Shown: positions 9,323-18,723, counted from the stretch's first letter. The stretch: DNA of 64,000 bases from Pseudarthrobacter sp. NIBRBAC000502770 (GCF_006517815.1 NZ_CP041198.1:3410001-3474000), one strand, 5' to 3'. Made by a program: numbers and translations. Notes: generated from the letters alone by a model not told the origin.

Positions 9323-11524
9323 TCAGTGGCTGGGCACTTCTTCCAGCGGTTCGACCCCGGGCTGCCGCGGCCGTGCCGCAGTTCCGCCTTCGGTGCGCCC
9401 CAGCTTGCTGGGCCACCAGATCTTCGGCCCGATGTCGTAGGCCAGCGCCGGCACCAGCAGCGAGCGCACCAGCACGGTGTCCAGGAGGACGCCGAATGCC
9501 ACGATGAAGGCCAGCTGCACCAGGAACATGATGGGGATGACACCGAGGGCGGCGAATGTGGCGGCGAGAACCACGCCGGCGGAGGTGATGACGCCGCCGG
9601 TCACCACCAGGCCACGCAGGATGCCGGGCCGGGTGCCGTGCTTGAGCGATTCCTCGCGGACCCGGCTCATCAGGAAGATGTTGTAGTCCACGCCCAGGGC
9701 CACCAGGAAGACGAAGCCGAACAGCGGGACGGTGGCGTCGGCTCCCGGGAAACCGAAGAGGTTGTTGAACACGAAGGCTGACACTCCCAGCGCTGCCGCG
9801 TAGGACACCACCACCGAGAGCACCAGCAGGACCGGGGCCACGATGGAGCGCAGGAGCAGCATCAGGATGAAGAGGATCACCACCAGGACCACCGGGATGA
9901 TGACCACCAGGTCATGCTGGGCGGTGGTGTTGGTGTCGAGGGCCGTGGCAGTCACGCCACCTACCAGGGCACTGGGATCGACGGCCTTCACCTCGGTGCG
10001 CAGGGCCTTGATGGTCTCCTCCGCTTCCAGCGAGTCCGCGGCATTCTTCAGCGTGGCGTTGATGAGGACCTTCCCGTCCCGGACGTCGGGTGTGGTGGGG
10101 GCACCCGGGGCTCCGGTGACCGGCACGCTGCCGCGGCCCAGCAGGTAGGCCTCGCCCACGCCGTCGTCGGCCTTAACCTTGCCCAGCACCTCCGCTGCCT
10201 TGCCCTGGTCAGCAACCACGACGGCGGGGCTGCCGCTGCCGCCATCGAAGTGACGGGCCAGCGCGTCCTGGCCGTCCACCGCGTTGGAGGCCGTGAGGAT
10301 GACGTCCGTCTGCGGTACACCGTTGGCTTTCAGCTGGAACAGGCCGCCCGCGGCCACGAGCAGCAGGAGGACCGAGGCAACCCACACCGTCCTGGGGCGC
10401 CGCGAGACGAGCGAACCGGTGGCCCGCCACAGGCCCTTTTGGCCTTCCAGCCCGGTGACCAGCTCGGGTTCACGCTGGTCTGCAGGCAGCAGCTTGGGCC
10501 GGAAGGGCCAGAACGCGGCCCGGCCGAACAGTGCCATCAGGGCGGGCAGCAGGGTCAGGGCGGCGAACAGGGCGCACAAGATGCCGGCGGCGGCCACCGG
10601 GCCCAGGGCCTTGTTGGAGTTCAGGTCGGAGAAGAGCAGGCACAGGAGCGCAATGATCACGGTGGCGCCGGAAGCCAGGATGGGCTCAAAGGATGCTTTC
10701 CAGGCGGTAAGGACGGCTGCCGTGCGGTTGGTGGTGTGGGTCAGCGCTTCGCGGAAGCGGGCCACGAAGAGCAGGGCGTAGTCCGTGGCGGCACCGATCA
10801 CCAGGATGGAGAGGATGCCTTGGCTTTGGCCGTTGAGCTGGATCCAGCCGGCCTTGGCCATGCCGAACACCAGCAGGATGGCCGCACACAGGGCAAACAC
10901 CGAGGTCAGCAGCACCATGACGGGCAGCAGCAGGGACCGGTAGACCACCAGGAGGATCACGAAAACGGCGGACAGGGCAACGAGCAGGAGGATCCCGTCG
11001 ATGCCGCCGAACGCCGCGGTGAGGTCCGCCGCAAGCCCGGCGGGACCGGTCACGAAGGTCTGGGTACCCTCCGGCGCCGCGCCCTTCACCGTTGCGCGGA
11101 GTTCCTTGACGGCGTCCTTGATCTCAGCGGACGAGCCAATGGGGACCACGAACTGGACGGCCTTGGCGTCCTTGGACTGGATCGGCCCGATGACGGTGCT
11201 GCCCAGCTTAAGGTTTTCGAGGTCGGTCTTCAGTGTGGCCAGGCCGCCCAGCTGCTGGGGCGTGAAGGCCTCGTTTTTCTCGATGACGATGATGCCGGGA
11301 ACCTCGTCCGAGTCGCGGAACTTCGCCTGCCAGTCCTGTGCCTCGGTTGCCTCGGCGCTGGCGGGCAGGAAGGATGCCTGGTCGTTGGACGAGACCTCGT
11401 CCAGGCGGCCGAAGGTGGGTCCGCCGACCCCGGCCAGCCCCAGCCAGGCCAGCACCAGGACAACGGGGACCAGCCAGCGCAGCCAGAACGGAACCCGTTC
11501 CCTGCCAACTTTTGTGAGTTTCAT
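9323..11524 (-). CDS. MMPL/RND-family membrane exporter
   Basis: A 733-residue inner-membrane transporter of the MMPL (ActII-3-like) family. Its architecture is one N-terminal membrane helix, a large extracytoplasmic domain, five helices, and then the repeat of the same plan (about 12 helices in total). Motifs include ILVIGAATDYALLFVARFREAL in the first half and FGFVFLVALGVDYNIFLMSRV in the second, the GxxxDY/F proton-relay region of this family. ATG 11524 is chosen because AAGGAAGG precedes it. It is divergent from a MarR regulator, with an operator-like palindrome between them, so it is probably an inducible lipid or drug exporter. Substrate unknown. Confidence 0.92.
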   Translation of the reverse strand: MKLTKVGRERVPFWLRWLVPVVLVLAWLGLAGVGGPTFGRLDEVSSNDQASFLPASAEATEAQDWQAKFRDSDEVPGIIVIEKNEAFTPQQLGGLATLKTDLENLKLGSTVIGPIQSKDAKAVQFVVPIGSSAEIKDAVKELRATVKGAAPEGTQTFVTGPAGLAADLTAAFGGIDGILLLVALSAVFVILLVVYRSLLLPVMVLLTSVFALCAAILLVFGMAKAGWIQLNGQSQGILSILVIGAATDYALLFVARFREALTHTTNRTAAVLTAWKASFEPILASGATVIIALLCLLFSDLNSNKALGPVAAAGILCALFAALTLLPALMALFGRAAFWPFRPKLLPADQREPELVTGLEGQKGLWRATGSLVSRRPRTVWVASVLLLLVAAGGLFQLKANGVPQTDVILTASNAVDGQDALARHFDGGSGSPAVVVADQGKAAEVLGKVKADDGVGEAYLLGRGSVPVTGAPGAPTTPDVRDGKVLINATLKNAADSLEAEETIKALRTEVKAVDPSALVGGVTATALDTNTTAQHDLVVIIPVVLVVILFILMLLLRSIVAPVLLVLSVVVSYAAALGVSAFVFNNLFGFPGADATVPLFGFVFLVALGVDYNIFLMSRVREESLKHGTRPGILRGLVVTGGVITSAGVVLAATFAALGVIPIMFLVQLAFIVAFGVLLDTVLVRSLLVPALAYDIGPKIWWPSKLGRTEGGTAARPRQPGVEPLEEVPSH

Positions 11525-11572
11525 GGTGCCTTCCTTATCGGGCAGGTGGAGTAGTATTTGTTCCAGCATAGA

Positions 11573-11593
11573 TTATCTCCATAACAGAGATAA
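11573..11593. promoter_or_regulatory. MarR-type operator between the MMPL exporter and marR
   Basis: TTATCTC-N7-GAGATAA is a perfect 7-bp inverted repeat 49 bases upstream of the exporter start. TTGACT (minus strand, just outside at about 11602-11597) and GATAAT inside the palindrome could be promoter boxes for the exporter, although their spacing of about 21 bases is longer than normal. Location and symmetry fit the MarR regulator encoded divergently. Confidence 0.65.
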
Positions 11594-11731
11594 GTGCCAG
11601 TCAAGCTTTTTTTGCCCGGATTGAGTGACGGGGTCCGGCAGCGTCACCACGGCCCAACCGGCCCTGGAGTAATATCCGTCAGTACGCTTGGGCAAATACG
11701 CAGCCCGGGACATAGCAGCCGGGAGGTGGAG

Positions 11732-12232
11732 ATGGCAGGGGACACGGCACACGGCGCATCACCTTCCGCCCCGGCCGGGCCGGAGTTCGGCCACCCGCTG
11801 CTCCGGATCCTGCAGGAGTTCACCCTTGAAGCGAACCGCTACGTGGATGCGGCCGGGGACCGCAAGGACATGCACCGCACGGACATGAACGCCCTCGCAG
11901 TGATCATGCGCCACACGGCCAGGGGAAATGTGGTGACGCCGGGGCTGCTGCGGAAAGAACTGAACCTGAGCTCCCCCGCCACGACTGCCCTCATAGACCG
12001 CCTGGACAGCGCCGGCCATGTGGTCCGCGAACGCCACAGCACGGACCGGCGGCAGGTCCAGCTGAAGATGACCCCCAAGGCTTTCCGTGAGGGCGGAGCC
12101 ATCTTCGCCCCGCTGGCCAAGCACATGGGAAGCGCGCTGGCCGGCTTCTCCGACGCCGAGCTGGATACTGTCACGCGATTCATGACCGCCATGATCGAAG
12201 CCACCATTGCGGCAAGGACGGAAACTGGGTAA
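11732..12232 (+). CDS. MarR-family transcriptional regulator
   Basis: A 166-residue winged-helix regulator. The MarR core spans about residues 20-140, with TDMNALAVIMRHTARGNVVTPGLLRKELNLSSPATTALIDRLDSAGHVVRERHSTDRRQVQLKMT containing the recognition helix and the wing (DRR). ATG 11732 follows GGGAGGTGGAG, a strong ribosome site; the long upstream in-frame extension has none. It is divergent from the MMPL exporter and very likely controls it through the TTATCTC palindrome. The ligand is likely a small lipophilic compound by family analogy. Confidence 0.9.
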   Translation: MAGDTAHGASPSAPAGPEFGHPLLRILQEFTLEANRYVDAAGDRKDMHRTDMNALAVIMRHTARGNVVTPGLLRKELNLSSPATTALIDRLDSAGHVVRERHSTDRRQVQLKMTPKAFREGGAIFAPLAKHMGSALAGFSDAELDTVTRFMTAMIEATIAARTETG

Positions 12233-12262
12233 GTGCGCCACTCGTGGGGGTAGCGTTTGCTT

Positions 12263-13081
12263 ATGAGTGCGCAGCAGCCTGAAGACGACGTCTACACGCA
12301 CGGCCACCACGAATCGGTGGTCCGTGCCCATGCCGCCAGGACCGCCGAAAACTCCGCGGCCTTCGTCCTGCCCTACCTGACTCCGGGGTCCACCCTGCTC
12401 GACGTCGGTTGCGGACCGGGTACCATCACCTGCGACTTCGCAGCCCTGGTCAGCCCCGGCAAGGTCACCGGCCTGGACCGCTCACCGGACATCGTCGCCC
12501 AGGCCCAGGCGCTCGCCGTCGAACGCGAAGTGCCCAACGTCGAATTCGTGGCAGGGAACATCTACGACCTGGACTTCGCCGACGAAACGTTCGACGTGGT
12601 CCACGCCCACCAGGTCCTCCAGCACCTGACCGACCCCGTCGAGGCACTCCGCGAAATGCGGCGCGTCGCGAAGCCCGGAGGCATCGTTGCCGTGCGCGAC
12701 GCCGACTTCCATGGCATGAGCTGGTATCCCGACGTCCCCGAGCTGGACGAGTGGATGGACCTGTACCAGAGGATCGCACGGCGCAACGGAGCAGAGCCCG
12801 ACGCCGGGCGGCGGCTGGTCAGCTGGGCACAGGCCGCAGGCTTCACCGACGTCGCGCCCACCAGCAGCAACTGGCTGTACGCCACGGCGCAGCAGCGCCG
12901 CTGGCAGGCACGCGTCTGGGGCGAGCGGGTGCTGCATTCGGCCTTCGCCGAGCAGGCATTGGAGTACGGATTCGCCGACGCAGCAGGCCTTGCCCGGATC
13001 TCTGCCGGCTGGCACCGCTGGGGATCCACGGACGACGGCTGGTTCCTGATCCCCAACGGTGAAGTCATCGCGCGGGCCTGA
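12263..13081 (+). CDS. Class I SAM-dependent methyltransferase
   Basis: A 272-residue methyltransferase. Motif I is LLDVGCGPGTITCDFA (about residues 46-61), followed by GLDRSPDIVAQAQ (acidic residue for the ribose hydroxyls), FDVVHAHQVLQHLTDPVEALREMRRVAKPGGIVAVRDADF (motifs post I to III), and a C-terminal substrate region. The pattern is that of UbiE/Methyltransf_11-type enzymes. ATG 12263 is chosen over TTG 12257. It begins 30 bases after marR on the same strand, but nothing links it functionally to the exporter. Substrate unknown. Confidence 0.9.
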   Translation: MSAQQPEDDVYTHGHHESVVRAHAARTAENSAAFVLPYLTPGSTLLDVGCGPGTITCDFAALVSPGKVTGLDRSPDIVAQAQALAVEREVPNVEFVAGNIYDLDFADETFDVVHAHQVLQHLTDPVEALREMRRVAKPGGIVAVRDADFHGMSWYPDVPELDEWMDLYQRIARRNGAEPDAGRRLVSWAQAAGFTDVAPTSSNWLYATAQQRRWQARVWGERVLHSAFAEQALEYGFADAAGLARISAGWHRWGSTDDGWFLIPNGEVIARA

Positions 13082-13152
13082 CTCCTGGTTGCCCGGACAG
13101 CGTCACAGGGACTGAAAGAATCGGCAGCCAATTGCCACCGTAAGATTGTCAA

Positions 13153-13776
13153 GTGCAATTTTCCCTATGGCTGGCCTTGGCAGGCGCCGGCGCCCTGATC
13201 AGCTTCACCCCGGGTGCAGGGGCCATCAACACCATGAGCAACTCGCTGAACGCCGGGTTCCGCCGATCCATATGGGGAATCCTGGGGCAGCAGGCGGCCC
13301 TGGTGGTGCACGTCCTGATCGTCGCGCTCGGTGTCGGCGTCCTGGTGGCAAGCTCCCCGGTTGCCTTCAACGTGATCCGCTACGCCGGGGCGGCCTACCT
13401 GGTCTACCTGGGTGTCCGCCAGTTCCTCAGCAAGCCCGCCGCGGCCCGGGAGCAGGCTGCCACCCTTCGCAGCGAACCTGCATGGTCCATCTTCCGGCGC
13501 GGCTTCTGGGTCAACCTGCTGAACCCGAAGGCGATCGTGTTCTTCCTCGCCTTCACACCCCAGTTCATCCGGCCCGAACAGCCCCTCTTTACGCAGTACG
13601 CCGTGCTGACCGCCACCATTGTGGTCATCGACATTCTGGTGATGTGGTTCTTCTTTGCCGCGGCAGCCAGGTCATTCCAACGCGTCACCAGCACCGAACG
13701 GGGCCAGCTGGTCCTGAGCAGGGTGTTTGGTGTCCTGTTCGTGGGTGTGGGCATCCTGCTGGCCCTGATCCACTAG
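13153..13776 (+). CDS. LysE/RhtB-family exporter
   Basis: A 207-residue membrane protein with about six hydrophobic segments. The LysE/RhtB signature near the N-terminus is ISFTPGAGAINTMSNSLNAGFRRSIWGILGQQ, and RYAGAAYLVYLGVRQFLS and NLLNPKAIVFFLAFTPQF are also diagnostic. The family exports amino acids such as lysine, homoserine or threonine; the substrate here cannot be told. Start is GTG 13153, without an obvious ribosome site, so a leaderless or weakly translated message is possible. Confidence 0.9.
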   Translation: MQFSLWLALAGAGALISFTPGAGAINTMSNSLNAGFRRSIWGILGQQAALVVHVLIVALGVGVLVASSPVAFNVIRYAGAAYLVYLGVRQFLSKPAAAREQAATLRSEPAWSIFRRGFWVNLLNPKAIVFFLAFTPQFIRPEQPLFTQYAVLTATIVVIDILVMWFFFAAAARSFQRVTSTERGQLVLSRVFGVLFVGVGILLALIH

Positions 13777-13920
13777 CGGCCGGCGCCCAAGCGGAAACCC
13801 CCGATCACACAACGTGGGCCCGTACCCGTTTTCATACCTCGTAATGCATCTTTACAACCCAGTAAAACTTTGTGAACAGGCAGCTGGCCAAAGGTGGCCG
13901 GAGCGCGCATGCTTAGTTCC

Positions 13921-14454
13921 ATGACCTCAACGTCGAGCGCCTACCGCGTCATCACTGTCTGCACGGGCAACATTTGCCGGTCCCCGATGGCCGAGCTGAT
14001 GCTCCAGTCAGCACTTGAACGCGAGGGCCTCGACATGCTGGTTGAAGTGGATTCCGCAGGCATCACGGGGTACGAGGCCGGCCGGCCTATTGATCCCCGC
14101 GCTGCCCGCCGCCTCGCGGTGACCCAGCTGGCCTCGGAACAGCACGTGGCCCGCCAGTGGGAGCCGGCGTGGTTCCGCGAGCGCGACCTAATCCTCGCGC
14201 TCGACATCGACCACTACGCCTGGCTGAGCGAAGCGGCTCCGGACCAGGATTGCCTGGACAAAATCCGGATGTTCCGCAGCTTCGATCCCGCCATGGCCGA
14301 CCGGGACCGGCTGGACCAAGGCATCGAAGATCCCTGGTACGGCGGGCATGCTGATTTCGACGCCGTCTGGCACCAGATCCACACGGCACTTCCAGGCCTG
14401 GTCCAGCACATCAAGTCAGAGGTCCTGCAGAACACCCACCTCCAACTGCACTAG
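13921..14454 (+). CDS. Low-molecular-weight protein tyrosine phosphatase
   Basis: A phosphatase of about 177 residues. The P-loop CTGNICRS (C14 nucleophile and R20, numbered from ATG 13921) and the general-acid loop DPWYGG near the C-terminus are the two hallmarks of the LMW-PTP fold, which dephosphorylates tyrosine (or arginine) residues. GTG 13894 and ATG 13909 are alternative starts; none has a convincing ribosome site. The VTQLASEQHVARQWEPAWFRERDLILALD segment corresponds to the family's DHxARQ region. Local genes give no partner kinase. Confidence 0.9.
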   Translation: MTSTSSAYRVITVCTGNICRSPMAELMLQSALEREGLDMLVEVDSAGITGYEAGRPIDPRAARRLAVTQLASEQHVARQWEPAWFRERDLILALDIDHYAWLSEAAPDQDCLDKIRMFRSFDPAMADRDRLDQGIEDPWYGGHADFDAVWHQIHTALPGLVQHIKSEVLQNTHLQLH

Positions 14455-14521
14455 CTGCAGCGCCAGGAAAAGCCTCCGGGCGCAAAAAAGGCGTGCGGCC
14501 CGGCGGCACCAGGAGTATTTT

Positions 14522-15079
14522 GTGCTCATGCACGCCGCTTCCAGCCCCGGCAGGTACACCCGACTCCTTGGCAACCTTGAAGATGCCACCTCATTGGACG
14601 CCGCCGTCGACGCAGCGGATCCACTGGCGTCCCGGCTGATGTCGCAGCCCCGGATCCGGTCACTTATCCGCGGTGACACCACCGGCATACCGCTTCACAC
14701 CATCCTCACCGACGGCCCCTTCGGCGCCTGGTGGTCGGCAGTGTTCCTGGACCTCTTCGACGACGACGCTTCCCGCCGTTCCTCCCAGCGCCTGGTGGCC
14801 CTCGGCGTCGTCGCCGCCGTTCCCACCGCCCTGTCCGGCTGGGCGACCTGGTCCGGCAAGGACCGGCCCTTGAAGCGCGTGGGCATCCTCCACGCCGGCG
14901 CCAATGCTGCAGCCACCGCCGTATACATCGCCTCCTGGCGTGCCCGCTCCCGCGGCAATCATCGGCTGGGCGTCCGGCTGGCACGGGCCGGGGCAATCCT
15001 GCTGCTGGTGAGCGGGTTCCTGGGCGGCCACCTCAGCAGCGGCCGCCATGCGTCCGGGCAGCGCGCACTTCATGGCTGA
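14522..15079 (+). CDS. DUF2231-type membrane protein
   Basis: A 185-residue membrane protein with about four helices. The segment PLHTILTDGPFGAWWSAVFLDLF matches the DUF2231 pattern, and the N-terminal region reads like proteins in which DUF2231 is fused to a C-terminal Rieske [2Fe-2S] domain. No Rieske domain follows here: the gene ends after GFLGGHLSSGRHASG and the next gene starts 33 bases later, so this is a short form or a truncated relative. GTG 14522 is chosen because GGAG lies six bases upstream; ATG 14528 is also possible. Function unknown. Confidence 0.65.
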   Translation: MLMHAASSPGRYTRLLGNLEDATSLDAAVDAADPLASRLMSQPRIRSLIRGDTTGIPLHTILTDGPFGAWWSAVFLDLFDDDASRRSSQRLVALGVVAAVPTALSGWATWSGKDRPLKRVGILHAGANAAATAVYIASWRARSRGNHRLGVRLARAGAILLLVSGFLGGHLSSGRHASGQRALHG

Positions 15080-15112
15080 AAGCGGGCAACGGAAAACGGT
15101 ACGCTCTAGTCC

Positions 15113-17221
15113 ATGAGCCCAGCCCCCGTCATCATCGCCGTGGACGGGCGTTCCGGCGCAGGGAAGACCACCCTCGCCGTCGAACTTGCTGCACGGCTCC
15201 GCGCCCACCACAAGGTTTCACTGTTCCACCTGGAAGACATCTACCCGGGGTGGGACGGACTGGCTGCCGGCGTGGAACGCTATGTCTCCACGGTGCTCAC
15301 CCCCTTGAGCCGTGGCGAGGCGGCCACCTGGACCAGCTGGGACTGGGAGAACCATTACGACGGCGAAGCCCGGGTCACACTGCCCGCCGAGATTGTCATC
15401 GTGGAGGGAGTGGGTGCCGCCGCTGAGGCTGCCCGGCCCATGCTGGACGCCGTCGTTTGGGCCGAGTCTCCGGACGACGTCCGGCGCACCCGGGCGCTGG
15501 ACCGCGACGGCGCCACCTACGAGCCCTACTGGGACCAGTGGGCCGCCCAGGAGGAAGAGTGGCTGGGCCTGGACGACGTCCCCGGGAACGCGGACCTCCG
15601 GGTGCAGAACCTCGCTGACGGATCGGCCCCCACGGACCTGCTGCACCTCCTCCCCTGCCTGCCGGCGCTGGCGCCCGTGCTGGCCCCCGAACTGTCCGCA
15701 CGCCGCGGCCTCCGGCTCCACGCTGAGCGCCTCGACGCCCTCCCGGACGCGCCGGCCCTGTTCCAGTCGCTGTACGGAACTTCACCCAATGCAGTGTGGC
15801 TGGATTCCTCCAACGCCGGCGCCGCCGCGGCTGCCGCCGGGCAGGAAGAGGGCACGGAGCCGGAGGCCCGCACGGCCGCCGAGCGCAGCCGGTTCAGCAT
15901 CATGGCGGACGACGCCGGCACGTTCGGACAGTTCGTGACGCACCGTGCCGGGATAAGCCTGGTCAGCACCGGTTCCGCAACTGCCAAGGTGCCGGGCCCC
16001 TTCTTCCGCTGGCTGGATACCGTCTGGGGGCGCCGTGCCGTCCGCACGCCCGATGGGTATCCCGGTGAGTTCACGCTGGGCTGGCTCGGTTGCCTGGGCT
16101 ACGAGCTGAAGCGCGAAACCGGCGGCAGCGACCTCTCCGCCCCCACTCCGGACGCTGCCCTGATCTTTGCCGGCCGGGCCGTCGTCCTTGACCATGCCGG
16201 GGGCGCGGCCTGGCTCCTCGCGCTGGAGGCCTCGGACGCCGGGGAGTGGCTGGCCCGGGCCAGGGCCGCAGTGGAAGCCGCCGGCAGCGGCTCCCCGGCG
16301 GCCATTCTTGGCCCGGCACCGGAAACCGGCGGCAGCACCGACGTCGTGCTTGCCGCGCCGCCTGCTTTCCGGAGCCGGGACACGGGTGCGGAGTACCGGG
16401 AGAAAATCACGGCAGCCCAGCACCAGATCGCCCAGGGCAACACCTATGAGGTCTGCCTGACCACGACGCTCGAAGCCAGGGTCCCGGAACACGCACTGGA
16501 TCCGTGGACCACCTATCTGGCGCTGCGCCGCCGGAACCCGGCGCCGTTCGCCAGCTATCTCCGCCTGGGGAACCTCGCCGTTGCCAGCACCTCGCCTGAG
16601 CGGTTCCTGAAGATCGCGTCCGACGGCGGCATGCGCGCCGAGCCGATCAAGGGCACCCGCCGCCGGGCTGCCGACCCGCAGGAGGACCAGCTGCTGCGCG
16701 AGGACCTGGCCGCATCACTGAAGGACCGGGCCGAGAACATCATGATCGTGGACCTGCTGCGCAACGACCTCAGCCATTTTGCCGAGCCCGGCTCCGTTAC
16801 CGTGAGCAGGCTCTGCGCGATCGAAAGCTACGCCACGGTCCACCAGATGGTCAGCACCATCGACGCCCGCCTCCTCCCGGGCGCGCCCCGGGCCGAGGCC
16901 GTGGCTGCATGCTTCCCGGCCGGCTCCATGACCGGAGCCCCCAAGATCAGCACGATGGCCATCCTGGACCGGCTGGAGGCCGGGCCCCGGGGGCTCTATT
17001 CGGGGGCCATCGGCTACTTCTCCCTCAATGCCGCAGCCGACCTCGCCGTCGCCATCAGGACACTGGTGGTCAGCGCGGAAGGTGACGGAACCGCTGAACT
17101 GTCTCTCGGCGTCGGCGGTGCCATCACCTCGGACTCCGTGCCCGACGACGAATACGAGGAAATCCGGACCAAGGCCTACGGGGTCCTGTCCACCCTCGGC
17201 TCCGTCTTTCCCGGAGACTGA
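15113..17221 (+). CDS. pabB: P-loop kinase-like domain fused to aminodeoxychorismate synthase component I (PabB)
   Basis: A 702-residue fusion. Residues 1 to about 195 form a uridine-kinase-like P-loop NTPase (Walker A GRSGAGKTT at 12-20; YEPYWDQWAAQEEEWL later). From about 205 the protein is PabB, which converts chorismate and ammonia to 4-amino-4-deoxychorismate for folate. The N-terminal PabB part carries RFSIMADD (tryptophan-site relic); the chorismate-binding C-terminal domain carries PIKGTRRR and PAGSMTGAPKISTM. PIKGT with Lys is the PabB-type signature, distinguishing it from TrpE. PabB alone is about 450-470 residues, so the N-terminal domain is an addition. pabC lies 1.6 kb downstream across cls. 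No glutaminase (PabA) is nearby. Confidence 0.9.
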   Translation: MSPAPVIIAVDGRSGAGKTTLAVELAARLRAHHKVSLFHLEDIYPGWDGLAAGVERYVSTVLTPLSRGEAATWTSWDWENHYDGEARVTLPAEIVIVEGVGAAAEAARPMLDAVVWAESPDDVRRTRALDRDGATYEPYWDQWAAQEEEWLGLDDVPGNADLRVQNLADGSAPTDLLHLLPCLPALAPVLAPELSARRGLRLHAERLDALPDAPALFQSLYGTSPNAVWLDSSNAGAAAAAAGQEEGTEPEARTAAERSRFSIMADDAGTFGQFVTHRAGISLVSTGSATAKVPGPFFRWLDTVWGRRAVRTPDGYPGEFTLGWLGCLGYELKRETGGSDLSAPTPDAALIFAGRAVVLDHAGGAAWLLALEASDAGEWLARARAAVEAAGSGSPAAILGPAPETGGSTDVVLAAPPAFRSRDTGAEYREKITAAQHQIAQGNTYEVCLTTTLEARVPEHALDPWTTYLALRRRNPAPFASYLRLGNLAVASTSPERFLKIASDGGMRAEPIKGTRRRAADPQEDQLLREDLAASLKDRAENIMIVDLLRNDLSHFAEPGSVTVSRLCAIESYATVHQMVSTIDARLLPGAPRAEAVAACFPAGSMTGAPKISTMAILDRLEAGPRGLYSGAIGYFSLNAAADLAVAIRTLVVSAEGDGTAELSLGVGGAITSDSVPDDEYEEIRTKAYGVLSTLGSVFPGD

Positions 17222-17247
17222 CTCCGGTTTAGGCATACGCGGCCGTC

Positions 17248-18723
17248 TTACTGCACCGTGGCCGTCAGCCGGGCCACGTTGTCCACGTACCGGGCGGCGA
17301 GCGGCCGGCCGATCCAGTCCGCGAGCTTGAGCTCGTGCGAGATGTCCCGGTAGGTGTCTTCCACCGCCCGCATCTTGTTCACGATGTCCTCGCCCAGGAG
17401 CATCACGGAAACCTCCAGGTTCAGCGAGAAGGACCGCATGTCCATGTTGCTGGAGCCCAGCACGGCCACCTCGTCGTCAATGGTGAAGTGCTTGGCGTGC
17501 AGCACGAACGGGGCCTTGTACAGGTAGATCCGCACACCGGCTTCGAGGAGTGCCTCGTAATAGGACCGCTGGGCGTGGTGGACCAGGAATTGGTCGCCCT
17601 TCTCCGAGACGAACAGTTCCACGTCAACGCCCCGCTGGGCGGCGGTGGTGATGGCGTAGAGCAGGGAATCGTCCGGCACGAAGTACGGGCTGCAGATGGA
17701 GATGCGGTGCTGGGCGGAGTAGATCAGGGTGTTGAAGAGCCGCAGGTTGTTTTCCGTGATGAACCCGGGGCCGCTGGGCACCACCTGGGCTGTGACGTTC
17801 CCGGGCTCCGGGTTCGGTGCGAGCTGCAGCTGGTGTTCCAGCGACTCGTCGGTCTCGCTCAGCCAGTCGGTGGCGAAGACGACGTTCAGGGTGGTCACGA
17901 TGGGTCCGCGCAGGCGTGCCATCAGTTCCACCCATTCGCGGCCTGCCTTGCGGTGCCGCGGGTTGTTGTAGGAGGGCTCGATCAGGTTCTGCGAACCCGT
18001 GAAGGCAATCTCGCCGTCAATGACCATGATCTTGCGGTGGTTCCGCAGGTCAGGGCGACGCCACTGTCCGTGGATGGGCAGCAGCGGCAGCATCCGCTTC
18101 CACTGGATCTTGCCTGCGCGGAGACGCTTGAGCAGCTTCCGGTACCCCTTGATGCGGAGGGTTCCGATGTGGTCGAACAGGAGCCGCACCTCCACGCCCC
18201 GCTCCGCGGCCTCCTCCATGGCGGTCAGCAGGTCATTGGTGACATGGTCCGAACTCATGATGTAGAACTCGGCGTTGACGAACTTCTTCGCCTTCCGCAC
18301 CGCCTGGGTCATTTCCAGGATGGAGTCGGGATAGCCGGGGATGAGGTCCACGGAGTTGCCGTCCACCATGGGCAGGGAACCGAGGGTGCGGTTGAGTTCA
18401 GCCGCGGACTTCACCCATTCCGGGCCGGGGTAGTCGCTTTCCGCGTCCGAGAGTGCGGAGATGCCTGCCTGCACGCGTTCATTTACCAGTTGCTGCTGTG
18501 CCCGCCTGCGGCTGGACAACCGGAAGTTGCCAAAGAGCAGGAACAGGACGATGCCCAGGAACGGAATGAAGAAGATGCCCAGCAGCCAGGCCATGGCGGT
18601 GGTGGGGCGCCGGTTGCCGGGGATGATACCCAGCGCCAGCACCCTGATCACCAGGTCGGCGAAACCCAGGAGCACCACCACCCACGTCGGAGCGGTGCCG
18701 GCAAGTGAAAAAGGCCACAACAC
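17248..18723 (-). CDS. cls: Cardiolipin synthase (phospholipase D family)
   Basis: A 491-residue membrane-anchored enzyme that makes cardiolipin from phosphatidylglycerol. Two N-terminal membrane helices (about 12-33 and 43-66) precede two PLD domains with HKD motifs: H229-R-K231-x4-D236 (RNHRKIMVIDG) and H409-A-K411-x4-D416 (LHAKHFTIDD). These are complete, so activity is expected. Start GTG 18723 lacks a good ribosome site. It lies antisense between pabB and pabC, interrupting an otherwise folate-related pair. Confidence 0.94.
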   Translation of the reverse strand: MLWPFSLAGTAPTWVVVLLGFADLVIRVLALGIIPGNRRPTTAMAWLLGIFFIPFLGIVLFLLFGNFRLSSRRRAQQQLVNERVQAGISALSDAESDYPGPEWVKSAAELNRTLGSLPMVDGNSVDLIPGYPDSILEMTQAVRKAKKFVNAEFYIMSSDHVTNDLLTAMEEAAERGVEVRLLFDHIGTLRIKGYRKLLKRLRAGKIQWKRMLPLLPIHGQWRRPDLRNHRKIMVIDGEIAFTGSQNLIEPSYNNPRHRKAGREWVELMARLRGPIVTTLNVVFATDWLSETDESLEHQLQLAPNPEPGNVTAQVVPSGPGFITENNLRLFNTLIYSAQHRISICSPYFVPDDSLLYAITTAAQRGVDVELFVSEKGDQFLVHHAQRSYYEALLEAGVRIYLYKAPFVLHAKHFTIDDEVAVLGSSNMDMRSFSLNLEVSVMLLGEDIVNKMRAVEDTYRDISHELKLADWIGRPLAARYVDNVARLTATVQ

